Assembly: GCA_902362435.1 (NCBI GenBank)
Contig: CABIWW010000004.1
Span: forward strand, 110,134 to 174,133
From: Eubacteriaceae bacterium
Lineage (GTDB): Bacteria; Bacillota; Clostridia; Peptostreptococcales; Anaerovoracaceae
Direction: 5' to 3'
DNA: 64,000 nt
Under the pieces are notes generated by a model. That model saw only the letters and a program-made list of their open reading frames with translations. It was not told where the DNA came from and searched no databases. Made by a program: the position numbers and the translations under genes. Each line of letters begins with the position of its first letter. Position 1 is the first letter of the stretch. Shown here piece after piece: positions 56,508 to 64,000 of the stretch.

Positions 56508-56560
56508 AACAGCAGATCGATGCACAGTACATACTACATTTCGTGTCTGCTGTTTTTATT
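56508..56560 (+). terminator. Terminator after the SEC-C gene
   Basis: A 9-bp stem (56508-56516 with 56546-56554) with a large loop is followed by a T-rich run on the plus strand. Confidence 0.6.
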
Positions 56561-56599
56561 TTCCATATGACAATGCCGTGCCGGATGTGAATGCCTGGT

Positions 56600-57235
56600 T
56601 CACTTCACGCCTGCCTTTTTGCATAAATCTGCTATCACGCAGCTCTCACACTTCGGATTTCTCGCACTGCAGCAGTTCCTGCCGTGAAAAATGAAGCTGT
56701 GATGCGCTTCCGTCCAGCGATCTTCCGGCAGTACCTTCATGAGCGCCAGTTCAGTCTTTAGCACGTCCTTTTCCTTTACTATACCGATCCTGTTCGTGAC
56801 TCTGAAGACATGAGTATCCACAGCTATCCTCTGATGGCCGAATCCCACCGACTGGACGACATTCGCAGTCTTTCTGCCTACTCCGGGAAGAGATATAAGA
56901 CTGTCATAATCATCCGGCACCTCGCCGCCGAACTCGTCGACCAGCTTTTTCGCCAGCGCTATTATGTTCTTTGACTTCGTCTTGTACATGCCTATCGTCT
57001 TTATTATATCTATCACATCATCCTGGTCAGCCTCAGCCAGCTCAAAGGGCGTCGGATACGCTTCGAACAGTCTTCCGCTTATCCTGTTGACACTTTTGTC
57101 AGTAGCCTGCGCCGACAGGACTACTGCTATCAGCAACTGATATGTATCTATATGCTCGAGTGCACATCCCGCTTCGGGATATTCCGCTCTGAGAGCATCG
57201 AGTATCTGGTTTATCTGTTTCTTCGTAAAAGCCAT
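56600..57235 (-). CDS. nth: Endonuclease III
   Basis: Base-excision glycosylase/AP lyase for oxidised pyrimidines. The 211 residues carry the helix-hairpin-helix with the catalytic Lys (SLPGVGRKTANVV near 114-126), the catalytic Asp in VDTHVFRVTNRIG near 138, and the C-terminal 4Fe-4S set C-x6-C-x2-C-x5-C in CSARNPKCESCVIADLC. GGAGG precedes the ATG. Single gene with its own promoter. Confidence 0.97.
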   Translation of the reverse strand: MAFTKKQINQILDALRAEYPEAGCALEHIDTYQLLIAVVLSAQATDKSVNRISGRLFEAYPTPFELAEADQDDVIDIIKTIGMYKTKSKNIIALAKKLVDEFGGEVPDDYDSLISLPGVGRKTANVVQSVGFGHQRIAVDTHVFRVTNRIGIVKEKDVLKTELALMKVLPEDRWTEAHHSFIFHGRNCCSARNPKCESCVIADLCKKAGVK

Positions 57236-57300
57236 ATCCGTTCCTCCATAAATGCGAACTTCCTGAAAAAAACTGTCCGCTGGTCACTATGATCGATTAC

Positions 57301-57329
57301 AGTATACCATTTTCTCACGCATCTGAAAA
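57301..57329 (-). promoter_or_regulatory. nth promoter
   Basis: Minus strand TATACT (57301-57306) with the extended -10 TGG, a 17-nt spacer and a weak TTTTCA -35 (57324-57329). Confidence 0.55.
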
Positions 57330-57501
57330 TCGGCTTATTTTTCACGTAAAGAGCAGGCCGTCTCGAGCGCATATTGTACACCAGCCGTCATTTGTATACA
57401 AACTTTATCAATGCAGGGGCATATACAGTACAATCTTGCTTTATTTTAATACTTTCCGGTCTGAGCTGTGAGAATTTTGCAATAAAAGTATCAAAAGGTC
57501 A
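57330..57501. other. Intergenic region upstream of the ammonia-lyase-like gene
   Basis: Part of a 361-nt gap. It holds a perfect 12-bp palindrome, TTTGTATACAAA at 57391-57402, about 100 nt upstream of the downstream promoter's -35, which may be an operator. I see no gene; short open frames here have no ribosome site. Confidence 0.4.
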
Positions 57502-57530
57502 TTGACGAAATGCATCCGAAATAGTATCCT
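57502..57530 (+). promoter_or_regulatory. Promoter of the ammonia-lyase-like gene
   Basis: TTGACG (57502-57507), a 17-nt spacer and TATCCT (57525-57530). A strong GGAGGAG ribosome site 7 nt before the ATG and a small hairpin in the leader follow. Confidence 0.65.
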
Positions 57531-57596
57531 ATAAACAGGCTGGAGAATTGATAAGGATTCTTCATAGTAAGAATTAAAATTTGGAGGAGTAAAAAA

Positions 57597-58109
57597 ATGA
57601 AAACACCATTAGATTGTATTATGGAAAGAGAAAACAACCCGCAGATCATCGGACAGTATGTAAATCTTAAGACTAGAATGTCAGCTGGCGATGCTCACTA
57701 TGCTGGTGAACTGGTAGAAGGCGCTCACATCGTAACTGCATGGGGAGACGTTGGTACTGAACTGGCTATCAGACTGTTCGGAGACGAATCACTGTTCGTT
57801 GGATATTCAGAAATCAGATACACTGCTCCTGTATACGCTGGAGACTGGATGGAATACGGCGGATACATCGAAAAGGTTGGTAACACTTCACTTACTTGCA
57901 AATTCTTCGCTTACAAGTGGATGAGAGATTCAAAGGACGAAAACGGCAACGTAATCAACGGATCAGGTGCTGAAATGATCAACCCACCTGAACTTTGCGC
58001 ATACGGAACTGGTACTCTGATGGTTGCTAAGCACCTGCAGAGACTTGAATGCGCTGATCCTAAGTTCGCAGCAGACGCTAAAGCAGCTGGAGCAAAGGCT
58101 TTTGCATAA
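57597..58109 (+). CDS. Beta-alanyl-CoA / 3-aminobutyryl-CoA ammonia-lyase-like hotdog protein
   Basis: Likely removes ammonia from a 3-aminoacyl-CoA, giving acryloyl-CoA or crotonyl-CoA. The 170 residues contain a hotdog-fold core (about 25-125): SAGDAHYAGELV, WGDVGTELAIRLFGDESLF, YTAPVYAGDWMEYGGYIEKVGN (given in parts) and late PPELCAYGTGTLMVAKH. As I recall, the beta-alanyl-CoA ammonia-lyase of Clostridium propionicum shares this pattern, including GDVGTEL, TAPVY-GD-MEY and EKVGN. Kal of lysine fermentation is the alternative. It is monocistronic with a strong promoter and terminator. Codons (GCT, GGT, AGA, TCA) differ from most neighbours and match hppA, indicating very high expression. 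Confidence 0.8.
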   Translation: MKTPLDCIMERENNPQIIGQYVNLKTRMSAGDAHYAGELVEGAHIVTAWGDVGTELAIRLFGDESLFVGYSEIRYTAPVYAGDWMEYGGYIEKVGNTSLTCKFFAYKWMRDSKDENGNVINGSGAEMINPPELCAYGTGTLMVAKHLQRLECADPKFAADAKAAGAKAFA

Positions 58110-58139
58110 ATCCAACAGGATTATAAAAGTACATCAATC

Positions 58140-58173
58140 AAAAGGATCGTGCCGGACGGCATGGTCCTTTTTT
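58140..58173 (+). terminator. Terminator after the ammonia-lyase-like gene
   Basis: A stem of about 14 bp including two G·U pairs, with a tetraloop, is followed by a T run on the plus strand. Confidence 0.88.
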
Positions 58174-58202
58174 ATTATGTAGCTATTTGCGCTCCGTTAT
58201 TG

Positions 58203-58208
58203 TATAAT
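58203..58208 (+). promoter_or_regulatory. -10 element for the NCS1 transporter gene
   Basis: A consensus TATAAT preceded by TG-like context, 43 nt before the start. No good -35 was found at 16-18 nt. Confidence 0.4.
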
Positions 58209-58250
58209 TAGCTATTATGACGATCAACAAAATACATCACGGAGGTTTTT

Positions 58251-59858
58251 ATGTCGACATATACACAAGTTGAAACGAATGGTCTGTACGAACTGACTGA
58301 TGCAGCGCGTTCTGAACTGATATCTTCAAAATACTACAACGAAGATCTTGCGCCTACATCTGTATCCCAGAGAACATGGACCACATACAATATTTCCATG
58401 CTGTGGATAGGCATGGCAATATGCGTCCCTTCCCTTACACTGGCTACCGGGCTCGTAACCGCAGGGATCTCACCCTGGCTCGCCATACTCAACGTAGCCC
58501 TCGGAAACTTCATAATCCTGATCCCTATACAGCTCAACGCCAATATCGGATGCCGGTACGGCATTTCGTTCCCCGGCTTTGCCAGGATCACATTCGGCAG
58601 CAGAGGCGCCCAACTCCCGATACTGACAAGAGCATTCACCGCATGCGGCTGGGTCTCCGTACTCGCATGGGTGGGCGGCGGCGCTATTGCTGCAGCGCTT
58701 GGCTGTTTCATTCCAAAATTCGCTGACCCCGACTGGACAGTGACCCTTCCATCATGGGGCGGTATGCAGACACATTCTGCCGGCATCTTCATCGGCTATA
58801 TCATCTTCATACTGCTGATGGCGTGGGTGGCATACAAGGGAGTCGGAAGGATCCGCGTGCTCCAGAACATAGGCGGACCGATACTTCTTGCGCTTCTGAT
58901 CGGTCTTCTGGCATGGTCTGTAAAGATCGGCAGTGATGCAGGTTTCAGCTTCGGCGATATCATGAACCAGCACAGCACACTGCACGGCAGAGCGTTCTGG
59001 GGAGTTTATCTGACAGGACTTATGGGAAATATCGCTTTCTGGGCGATGATGGCTTTCAATATACCGGATTTCTCACGATATGCGCGTTCGCAAAAGGCAT
59101 ATTTCAGAGGACAGCTTTACGGCCTGCCCGTGCCTATGGTATTCTGTGCATTCGTCGGCGCATTTTACGCTCAGGCAGCGACGCTTTTCAATGCTGCAAA
59201 CGGACTGTCTGAAGGCAAAAGCGGATGGTATGACCCGTTCGATGCGATACACGTGCTTTACAACATAGACAGCAAAGCAACAGTTCTCATAACCGCCCTG
59301 GGCGTCGTGATCGCAACACTCACGACCTGCATAGCAGCAAACCTGGTAAGTGCGGCAAACGGCTTTGCCAATCTCTCACCTGCAAAGATTTCCTACAAAA
59401 AAGGAGTGTTTATTTCTATCCTCATCGCATTCTTCGTGCTGCAGGCATGGTGGATATACGGATCCGGCAACCAGTCATACGTGACATGGCTCAACGCATA
59501 CGGTACTGTACTCGCTCCGCTGGCAGCGATATTCATTTCAGACTATTTCTTCTGCAAAAACAAGAGGATCGACCTTGCCAGCATTTTCAAGGGTGCAAAC
59601 GGCAGGTACTGGTATTCCGGCGGATTCAACACTGCTGCGATAATCGCATGGGTAGTCGCTTTCATCTGCCCTCTCCTGACGTATTTCGGCCTTGATGGTA
59701 TGTTCTGGAAATTAATCAATTCGATCAGCTATATATGGTCGTTCACGATAGGATTCATCGTGTACACCGTCCTGATGAAAACAAGGATGACAAAAGGCTC
59801 ATACGTTTCGGAAGAAGAACACGAAAACTTTACAAAGAGAGTATCTGAAGAAAACTGA
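58251..59858 (+). CDS. NCS1-family nucleobase/hydantoin:cation symporter
   Basis: Imports a nucleobase or related compound (uracil, cytosine, hydantoin, allantoin or thiamine precursors in known members). The 535 residues have about 12 helices. NCS1 hallmarks are YYNEDLAPTSVSQRTWTTYN near 27-46 (shortened family core DLAPTSVSQRTWT), GISFPGFARITFGSRG, FTACGWVSVLAWVGGGAI and NIPDFSRYAR near 275. CGGAGG precedes the ATG. It follows the ammonia-lyase-like gene after a terminator, so the two are separate transcripts that may share a pathway. Confidence 0.93.
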   Translation: MSTYTQVETNGLYELTDAARSELISSKYYNEDLAPTSVSQRTWTTYNISMLWIGMAICVPSLTLATGLVTAGISPWLAILNVALGNFIILIPIQLNANIGCRYGISFPGFARITFGSRGAQLPILTRAFTACGWVSVLAWVGGGAIAAALGCFIPKFADPDWTVTLPSWGGMQTHSAGIFIGYIIFILLMAWVAYKGVGRIRVLQNIGGPILLALLIGLLAWSVKIGSDAGFSFGDIMNQHSTLHGRAFWGVYLTGLMGNIAFWAMMAFNIPDFSRYARSQKAYFRGQLYGLPVPMVFCAFVGAFYAQAATLFNAANGLSEGKSGWYDPFDAIHVLYNIDSKATVLITALGVVIATLTTCIAANLVSAANGFANLSPAKISYKKGVFISILIAFFVLQAWWIYGSGNQSYVTWLNAYGTVLAPLAAIFISDYFFCKNKRIDLASIFKGANGRYWYSGGFNTAAIIAWVVAFICPLLTYFGLDGMFWKLINSISYIWSFTIGFIVYTVLMKTRMTKGSYVSEEEHENFTKRVSEEN

Positions 59859-59863
59859 CATAG

Positions 59864-59907
59864 AAAAACAGCATCGTGACCTCATACGCAGGCTGCGATG
59901 CTGTTTT
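59864..59907. terminator. Bidirectional terminator between the NCS1 and nitroreductase genes
   Basis: A 12-bp stem (59865-59876 with 59896-59907) bounded by A and T runs. It can end both converging transcripts. Confidence 0.85.
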
Positions 59908-59937
59908 GTATTCATTCTATATCATTTTATATTCGAT

Positions 59938-60723
59938 CTACACCCACTCTATGTCTGCACGTTTGAAGCGCTGAGGTATATGTAAAAATTCTTCATTTTC
60001 CGGGTAGCCCAGCATGAACGCTCCGTAAAAGCTGTGATGCTCCGGCAGTTTTGGAAGAAGCGCCTTTATTTCCGGTATCGTGTTCGCCATCCTTTTAAGA
60101 TATCCGGCCCAGCAGGTCCCGACGCCTTTCGCCTGCAGATAAAGCTCCGCCGTCGTCATTGCTATCGCCGTATCGGTTTCCGGCGATATGGAGTTGTCAT
60201 CAGCATATGCAAGCAGCAGCGACGTCGCTGTTCCCATCACTACATTGTTGCCGATTTCCATCTCCGTTGCGATCTCCGGAGACACCCCGGTCTTCTTTAC
60301 ATGATCAAGAATAAGATCCATGATCCTGTTCATCACATCCTGCGACTCGATTATCATCCATTTCGTAGTATGCTGATTCTTAGCGCTCGGCGCCCACGAA
60401 GCTAGTTCCAGCGCATCTTTTATCACCTCGCGAGGCACCTGCTCTTCAGTAAAATGCCTGTGCGATCGTCTCATCATAACATGATTTTTCAGATCTTTGA
60501 TGAATCCGTCCCCGATCACCGGCAGCTCATCGCTGTATATAGCCGATTGACCTTTATATGATATCGCATCAGTAGGACAGACCGCCCCACAATGCATACA
60601 GTCTATACATATTTTACCCTTTATCGGCCTTATCCCTTTCTCCGACTCTTCCAGTACAGTGAACGGACATATCGTAACACATGTCATACATTCTATACAA
60701 ACATCTCTGTTGACCTTGATCAT
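59938..60723 (-). CDS. Ferredoxin-nitroreductase fusion protein
   Basis: About 261 residues. An N-terminal ferredoxin domain with two 4Fe-4S motifs (CIECMTCVTICP and CIDCMHCGAVCP, about 9-50) is fused to an FMN-binding nitroreductase domain (about 80-261). The latter has RRSHRHFTEEQVP, LASWAPSAKNQHTTKW, and late GTCWAGYLKR and LGYPENEEF. Such fusions are common in anaerobes and probably take electrons from reduced ferredoxin; the substrate is unknown. The ATG at 60723 with GGAGGAG 9 nt upstream is preferred over a TTG six codons earlier. Confidence 0.92.
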   Translation of the reverse strand: MIKVNRDVCIECMTCVTICPFTVLEESEKGIRPIKGKICIDCMHCGAVCPTDAISYKGQSAIYSDELPVIGDGFIKDLKNHVMMRRSHRHFTEEQVPREVIKDALELASWAPSAKNQHTTKWMIIESQDVMNRIMDLILDHVKKTGVSPEIATEMEIGNNVVMGTATSLLLAYADDNSISPETDTAIAMTTAELYLQAKGVGTCWAGYLKRMANTIPEIKALLPKLPEHHSFYGAFMLGYPENEEFLHIPQRFKRADIEWV

Positions 60724-60842
60724 CGTCTGCTTCTCCTCCAAAATCCAACATCCTTCGTATATGTTAATTAATTAACTTGCGCTTATACTATCACAGCCAT
60801 CGCATTCCGTCAAATTTTTTTGCCAGATAATGCGATTTTTCA

Positions 60843-60872
60843 TTGACAGTTGCATATGCATTCAACTATAAT
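60843..60872 (+). promoter_or_regulatory. Promoter of the metal-resistance operon
   Basis: TTGACA (60843-60848), an 18-nt spacer and consensus TATAAT (60867-60872). The spacer and the downstream start region carry the operator-like inverted repeats. Confidence 0.85.
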
Positions 60873-60904
60873 ACAGTCATGGAGAACAGTTGAATGTTTA
60901 TGCA
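60851..60904. promoter_or_regulatory. Candidate operator of the ArsR-family repressor
   Basis: Two 17-nt arms, 60851-60867 and 60888-60904, are inverted copies with two mismatches. They flank the -10 and transcription start. The left arm alone contains a 10-bp palindrome (60851-60860). Binding here would block RNA polymerase. Confidence 0.6.
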
Positions 60905-60968
60905 ATCGTTTTTAAGCATTTCAGAGCATTCATCAGCAGATATATAAATGACAACAAGGAGGGAGCAT

Positions 60969-61325
60969 ATGGGAAAAAGTGAAGTCGGCTGTGACTGTGC
61001 CGCGATACACGGCGATGTCCTCGAACATGTACAGAGCGAGATCGTTCCCGATGAAAGCCTCAACAGCATGGCTAAGCTGTTTAAGGTTTTTGGAGACAAT
61101 ACCCGGATACGAATCATGTCGGCGCTCAACTGCCATGAAATGTGCGTATGCGATCTGGCAGTCCTGCTGGACATGACGAAATCGGCAATATCACATCAGT
61201 TAAAGGTTCTCAGGGACAACAACCTGGTCAAATTTCAGAAGAAAGGAAAGCACGCCTATTATTCTCTGGCAGATGATCATGTAAAAGAGATACTGGACGT
61301 TGCACTGGAACATATCAATGAGTAA
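60969..61325 (+). CDS. ArsR/SmtB-family metal-sensing repressor, CadC-like
   Basis: Winged-helix repressor released by heavy metal ions. 118 residues. Cysteines near the N-terminus (VGCDCAAIH, about 6-14) together with MCVCDLAVLLDM (about 59-70, start of helix alpha-3) match the four-Cys metal site of CadC, a Cd/Pb/Zn sensor. The recognition helix is MTKSAISHQLKVLRDNNLV. A DxH pair for the second zinc site may be in SLADDHVKE. AGGAGG 7-8 nt before the ATG at 60969 fixes the start. It overlaps the ATPase gene by 8 nt. Confidence 0.93.
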   Translation: MGKSEVGCDCAAIHGDVLEHVQSEIVPDESLNSMAKLFKVFGDNTRIRIMSALNCHEMCVCDLAVLLDMTKSAISHQLKVLRDNNLVKFQKKGKHAYYSLADDHVKEILDVALEHINE

Positions 61326-63792
61326 AGGATTATACAGATATCACCACGAAGAACATGACCACCTCGAGCATGAACACTATCACCATGATGATGGATGCGG
61401 CTGCGAATGCGGACACGACCATGAGCATGATCATGATGAACACGATCATCATCACCACCACGATGACGACGACTGTGACTGCGGCTGCGGACACGACCAC
61501 CATCATCATGAGCACGAACATGAACACGAGCATCATCACCACGACGATGACGACTGTGACTGCGGTTGCGGGCACGACCACCATCATCATGACCATGACG
61601 ACGACTGCGGCTGTGGATGCGGGCACGATCATGATCACGAAGAACACGATCACAGCCACGACCACGACTTCGACAATATTTCAAAGGCTGACCAGCGCGT
61701 TTACATCATAGAAGGACTCGACTGTGCAAACTGCGCAGCCAAGATGGAACGCAGGATCCAGGCTCTGCCCGAAGTCAAGGCAGCATCCATCATCTTTGCA
61801 ACAAAACAGCTCAGAGTCGCTGCAGACGATCCCGACGCACTCATGGCACAGCTCGAAAAAGAATGCCAGACCATCGAGGACAACGTAAAACTCGTTAAAA
61901 AAGAAAATACCGCTGCAAAACCTAAAGCAGAGAAAAAAGGCTTCTTCAGGGAAAATGCATCTGACCTGATATCGATATCCATCGGCATCGTCCTTTTCGC
62001 AATAGGAGTCATATTCGAACACACCGGACTGTTCGAACCTGCCCTGCTGCCGATATTTATCGTGGCATATCTCGTCCTCGGCTGGGAAGTCCTGCTCACA
62101 TCAGGAAAGAACATCCTCAAGGGACAGATCTTCGATGAAAACTTCCTCATGTCGATAGCAACGATCGCAGCGTTCTGCATCGGAGACTTTGCCGAAGGCG
62201 CAGGCGTGATGCTGTTTTACCGCATAGGTGAGCTTTTCGAGCACATAGCTGTAGAAAAGAGCCGTTCACAGATCATGGACGCTGTCGATATGCGACCTGA
62301 AACGGTTACCATCGTCGATGGAGACGAAACAAGAACGATACCGGCAGGTGAAGCGAAGACCGGCGATATACTCATCGTACGTCCCGGAGACAGGATCCCT
62401 CTCGATTCAGTCGTTACAGAAGGCGAAAGCCGCATAGACACATCCCCTATCACGGGCGAGCCAGTACCTGTGAAAGCCGTTCCGGGCAGCGAAGTCATCT
62501 CCGGCTGCGTGAACGAACAGGGACTGCTGAAGATAAGAGTGACGAAGCCGTTATCAGAATCCATGGTAACAAGGATCCTCGATTCAGTCGAAAATGCTGC
62601 TGCAGGCAAACCTAAGATGGACAGATTCATCACCAGATTCGCAAAAGTCTACACACCTATAGTCGTAGGCCTCGCAGTCCTCACGGCTATAATCCCTTCG
62701 ATCGTTACAGGCAGCTGGAGCGAATGGATCACGACAGCGATCACGTTCCTCGTTATAAGCTGCCCTTGCGCACTCGTTATCAGCGTGCCGCTCGCATTCT
62801 TCTCCGGCATCGGAGCTGCATCCAAGCTCGGCATACTGTTCAAAGGCGGACTTTCGATCGAAGCACTCAAAAATGTAAAAGCCGTAGTCATGGATAAAAC
62901 AGGCACGATAACAAAGGGCAACTTCACCGTACAGCAGATACTCCCTGCCGGCGACATCAGCGAAGAACAGCTGCTTTCCATTGCCGCTGCATGCGAATAC
63001 AACTCGACACACCCTATCGCTGTAAGCATCGTTGAAAAAGCCCAGCAGTCAGGTATTTCCATAGAAAAAGCCGCATCGCTGAACGAACTCTCCGGCAAAG
63101 GTATCAAAGCTCAGCTTTCATGCGGAGAGGTCCTCTGCGGAAACAAGGCGCTGATGAAGGATCACGGTATTTCTACTGCAAATATGCAGAGTACCGGCGG
63201 TACAGAGGTATTCCTCGCAGTAAACGGAGTATTCGCAGGTTCGATAAGCATCGCAGATACTCTCAAAGCCGACGCTGTAGCAGCTATTTCAAGGCTCAAG
63301 TCGGCAGGACTCGTACCGGCTATGCTGACAGGCGACAATGCCGAAAGCGCAGCTGATATCGCAGCCAAGGTAGGCATAAGCGAAGTACACGCACAGCTCA
63401 TGCCCGACGGTAAGCTCGCAGCACTCAAGGATATCCGTGAAAAGATTGGATCCGTGATGTTCGTAGGCGACGGTATAAACGACGCACCTGTTCTGGCAGG
63501 AGCTGACGTCGGAGCTGCAATGGGAAGCGGAGCCGACGCTGCTATCGAGGCCGCCGATGTCGTATTCATGAATTCATCGGTAGAATCGATACCTCAGTCG
63601 ATCGGCATCGCCAAGAGCACCAACAGCATCGCAGTGCAGAACATCATCATAGCACTTTTCGTAAAGCTGCTCGTGATCGTTCTCGGCCTTATAGGTCTCG
63701 CAAACATATGGGCTGCGATCTTCGCAGACACAGGCGTTGCAATGATCTGCATACTCAACTCACTGCGCATACTCTGGAAGAAATTCAGATAA
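61318..63792 (+). CDS. Zn/Cd/Pb-exporting P1B-type ATPase with a His/Cys-rich N-terminal extension
   Basis: Pumps soft divalent metals out of the cell. 824 residues. Residues 1 to ~120 are almost only His, Asp, Glu, Cys and Gly, with four Cys knots (one GCGCECG, two CDCGCG, one CGCGCG). An HMA domain follows with the GLDCANCAAKM site (about 133-143). The transmembrane part has the CPC motif in SCPCALVIS near 482, and the catalytic loop has DKTGTITKG near 526 and GDGINDAPVLAGADVG. CPC plus a DxG-type last helix region fits the Zn/Cd/Pb class (P1B-2). The ATG overlaps the repressor stop. Confidence 0.95.
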   Translation: MSKGLYRYHHEEHDHLEHEHYHHDDGCGCECGHDHEHDHDEHDHHHHHDDDDCDCGCGHDHHHHEHEHEHEHHHHDDDDCDCGCGHDHHHHDHDDDCGCGCGHDHDHEEHDHSHDHDFDNISKADQRVYIIEGLDCANCAAKMERRIQALPEVKAASIIFATKQLRVAADDPDALMAQLEKECQTIEDNVKLVKKENTAAKPKAEKKGFFRENASDLISISIGIVLFAIGVIFEHTGLFEPALLPIFIVAYLVLGWEVLLTSGKNILKGQIFDENFLMSIATIAAFCIGDFAEGAGVMLFYRIGELFEHIAVEKSRSQIMDAVDMRPETVTIVDGDETRTIPAGEAKTGDILIVRPGDRIPLDSVVTEGESRIDTSPITGEPVPVKAVPGSEVISGCVNEQGLLKIRVTKPLSESMVTRILDSVENAAAGKPKMDRFITRFAKVYTPIVVGLAVLTAIIPSIVTGSWSEWITTAITFLVISCPCALVISVPLAFFSGIGAASKLGILFKGGLSIEALKNVKAVVMDKTGTITKGNFTVQQILPAGDISEEQLLSIAAACEYNSTHPIAVSIVEKAQQSGISIEKAASLNELSGKGIKAQLSCGEVLCGNKALMKDHGISTANMQSTGGTEVFLAVNGVFAGSISIADTLKADAVAAISRLKSAGLVPAMLTGDNAESAADIAAKVGISEVHAQLMPDGKLAALKDIREKIGSVMFVGDGINDAPVLAGADVGAAMGSGADAAIEAADVVFMNSSVESIPQSIGIAKSTNSIAVQNIIIALFVKLLVIVLGLIGLANIWAAIFADTGVAMICILNSLRILWKKFR
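61450..61592. repeat. In-frame tandem repeat coding the metal-binding knots
   Basis: A segment beginning about 61462 recurs 81 nt (27 codons) later at about 61543 with only a few third-position changes over some 50 nt. A shortened third copy follows near 61598. It encodes the repeated His-run, Asp-run and CDCGCGHDHHHH unit. Confidence 0.8.
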
Positions 63793-63832
63793 CCGGATAA
63801 ACGAAAACCGGCCGTTCACGGCCACATCAGGT

Positions 63833-63860
63833 GGCACGCTCAGCAGCGTGCCGCTTTTTC
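63833..63860 (+). terminator. Terminator of the metal-resistance operon
   Basis: A perfect 8-bp GC-rich stem (63833-63840 with 63845-63852) with a 4-nt loop is followed by GCTTTTTCTTT. Confidence 0.82.
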
Positions 63861-63861
63861 T

Positions 63862-63908
63862 TTGCAGCTCCATCCTGCTGCTTTTCTTGCAGCTCCATCC
63901 TGCCGCTT
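63862..63908. repeat. Short tandem direct repeat
   Basis: Two 22-nt copies (63862-63883 and 63887-63908) with one mismatch and a 25-nt period lie directly after the operon terminator. No coding capacity or known element recognised. The remaining 90 nt to the right edge hold no gene that I can support. Confidence 0.6.
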
Positions 63909-64000
63909 GCTAGTGTAAAATATTTGTAGGTCAAAAAAAGATCAATAGAAAAGAGAACTTCCTTTTGTGTTAGAATTTAAATAACCCAAAACAAAATACT

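Noticed and set aside
57289..57471. 60-residue open frame in the nth/ammonia-lyase gap
   Set aside because: No ribosome site, no recognisable composition, and it runs across the nth promoter.
61450..61592. CRISPR-like direct repeats
   Set aside because: The repeat is in frame, codes for metal-ligand residues, and lacks unique spacers.
61330..61665. Long antisense open frames opposite the His-rich ATPase N-terminus (Val/Met-rich and Arg/His-rich products)
   Set aside because: They are frame shadows of the repetitive CAC/CAT/GAC codons, have no ribosome site and show no sensible protein features.

Overview
This 64 kb window is chromosomal core DNA from a Gram-positive anaerobe of the class Clostridia. 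The evidence is the typical Firmicutes operon order, CodY with HslVU, a PASTA-domain Ser/Thr kinase, a YunB-type sporulation protein, sigma-54, a K+-dependent membrane pyrophosphatase and a small hotdog-fold enzyme of amino-acid or beta-alanine fermentation. A family XIII (Anaerovoracaceae)-like organism would fit, but that is an inference. Base composition is near 50 % GC. I see no prophage, insertion sequence, CRISPR array or rRNA operon.

Left part, nearly all minus strand. 1-6.7 kb is plsX-rnc-smc-ftsY (phospholipid priming, RNA processing, chromosome condensation, SRP receptor), preceded by rpe. 6.8-17.4 kb is one long co-oriented housekeeping run, in transcription order queH-asnA-priA-def-fmt-Zn peptidase-rsmB-stp-prkC-rsgA-rpe. 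A divergent radical SAM gene lies at 17.4 kb and thymidine kinase at 18.7 kb. 19.4-20.9 kb holds 15 tightly packed tRNA genes with one strong upstream promoter and a probable second internal promoter. 21-32.9 kb carries a YigZ-like gene, hflX, yunB, codY, hslU, hslV, topA, dprA, yifB/comM, yraN and a HAD phosphatase.

Middle. A plus-strand potassium-uptake block (trkA, two tandem trkH genes, a CBS-domain gene; 33.1-38.0 kb) sits behind a 5' leader that looks structured. It converges on rnr and overlaps its end. From 40 to 48 kb the minus strand carries a small lipoprotein, an AEC transporter, glycerate kinase, a sodium:solute symporter with a small acidic-tailed membrane protein, an unrecognised 218-residue protein, the pyrophosphatase and secG. 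The lower-glycolysis operon gap-pgk-tpi-eno follows upstream, with rpoN and trmL beyond it.

Right part. hom and a SEC-C protein (plus) are followed by nth (minus). Then come a strongly promoted beta-alanyl-CoA/3-aminobutyryl-CoA ammonia-lyase-like gene and an NCS1 nucleobase transporter, which together suggest pyrimidine or beta-alanine catabolism. A ferredoxin-nitroreductase gene and a two-gene metal-resistance operon close the window. That operon pairs a CadC-type ArsR repressor with a P1B ATPase that has a long repetitive His/Asp/Cys-rich N-terminus.

The observations I rank highest are the trkA leader, the ammonia-lyase/NCS1 pair, the expanded metal-binding N-terminus, the C1:G72 tRNA-Tyr, the hairpin and mini-ORF in front of rnr, and a wobble-rich long hairpin between hslU and codY. 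I found no clear multi-gene system that is certainly undescribed.
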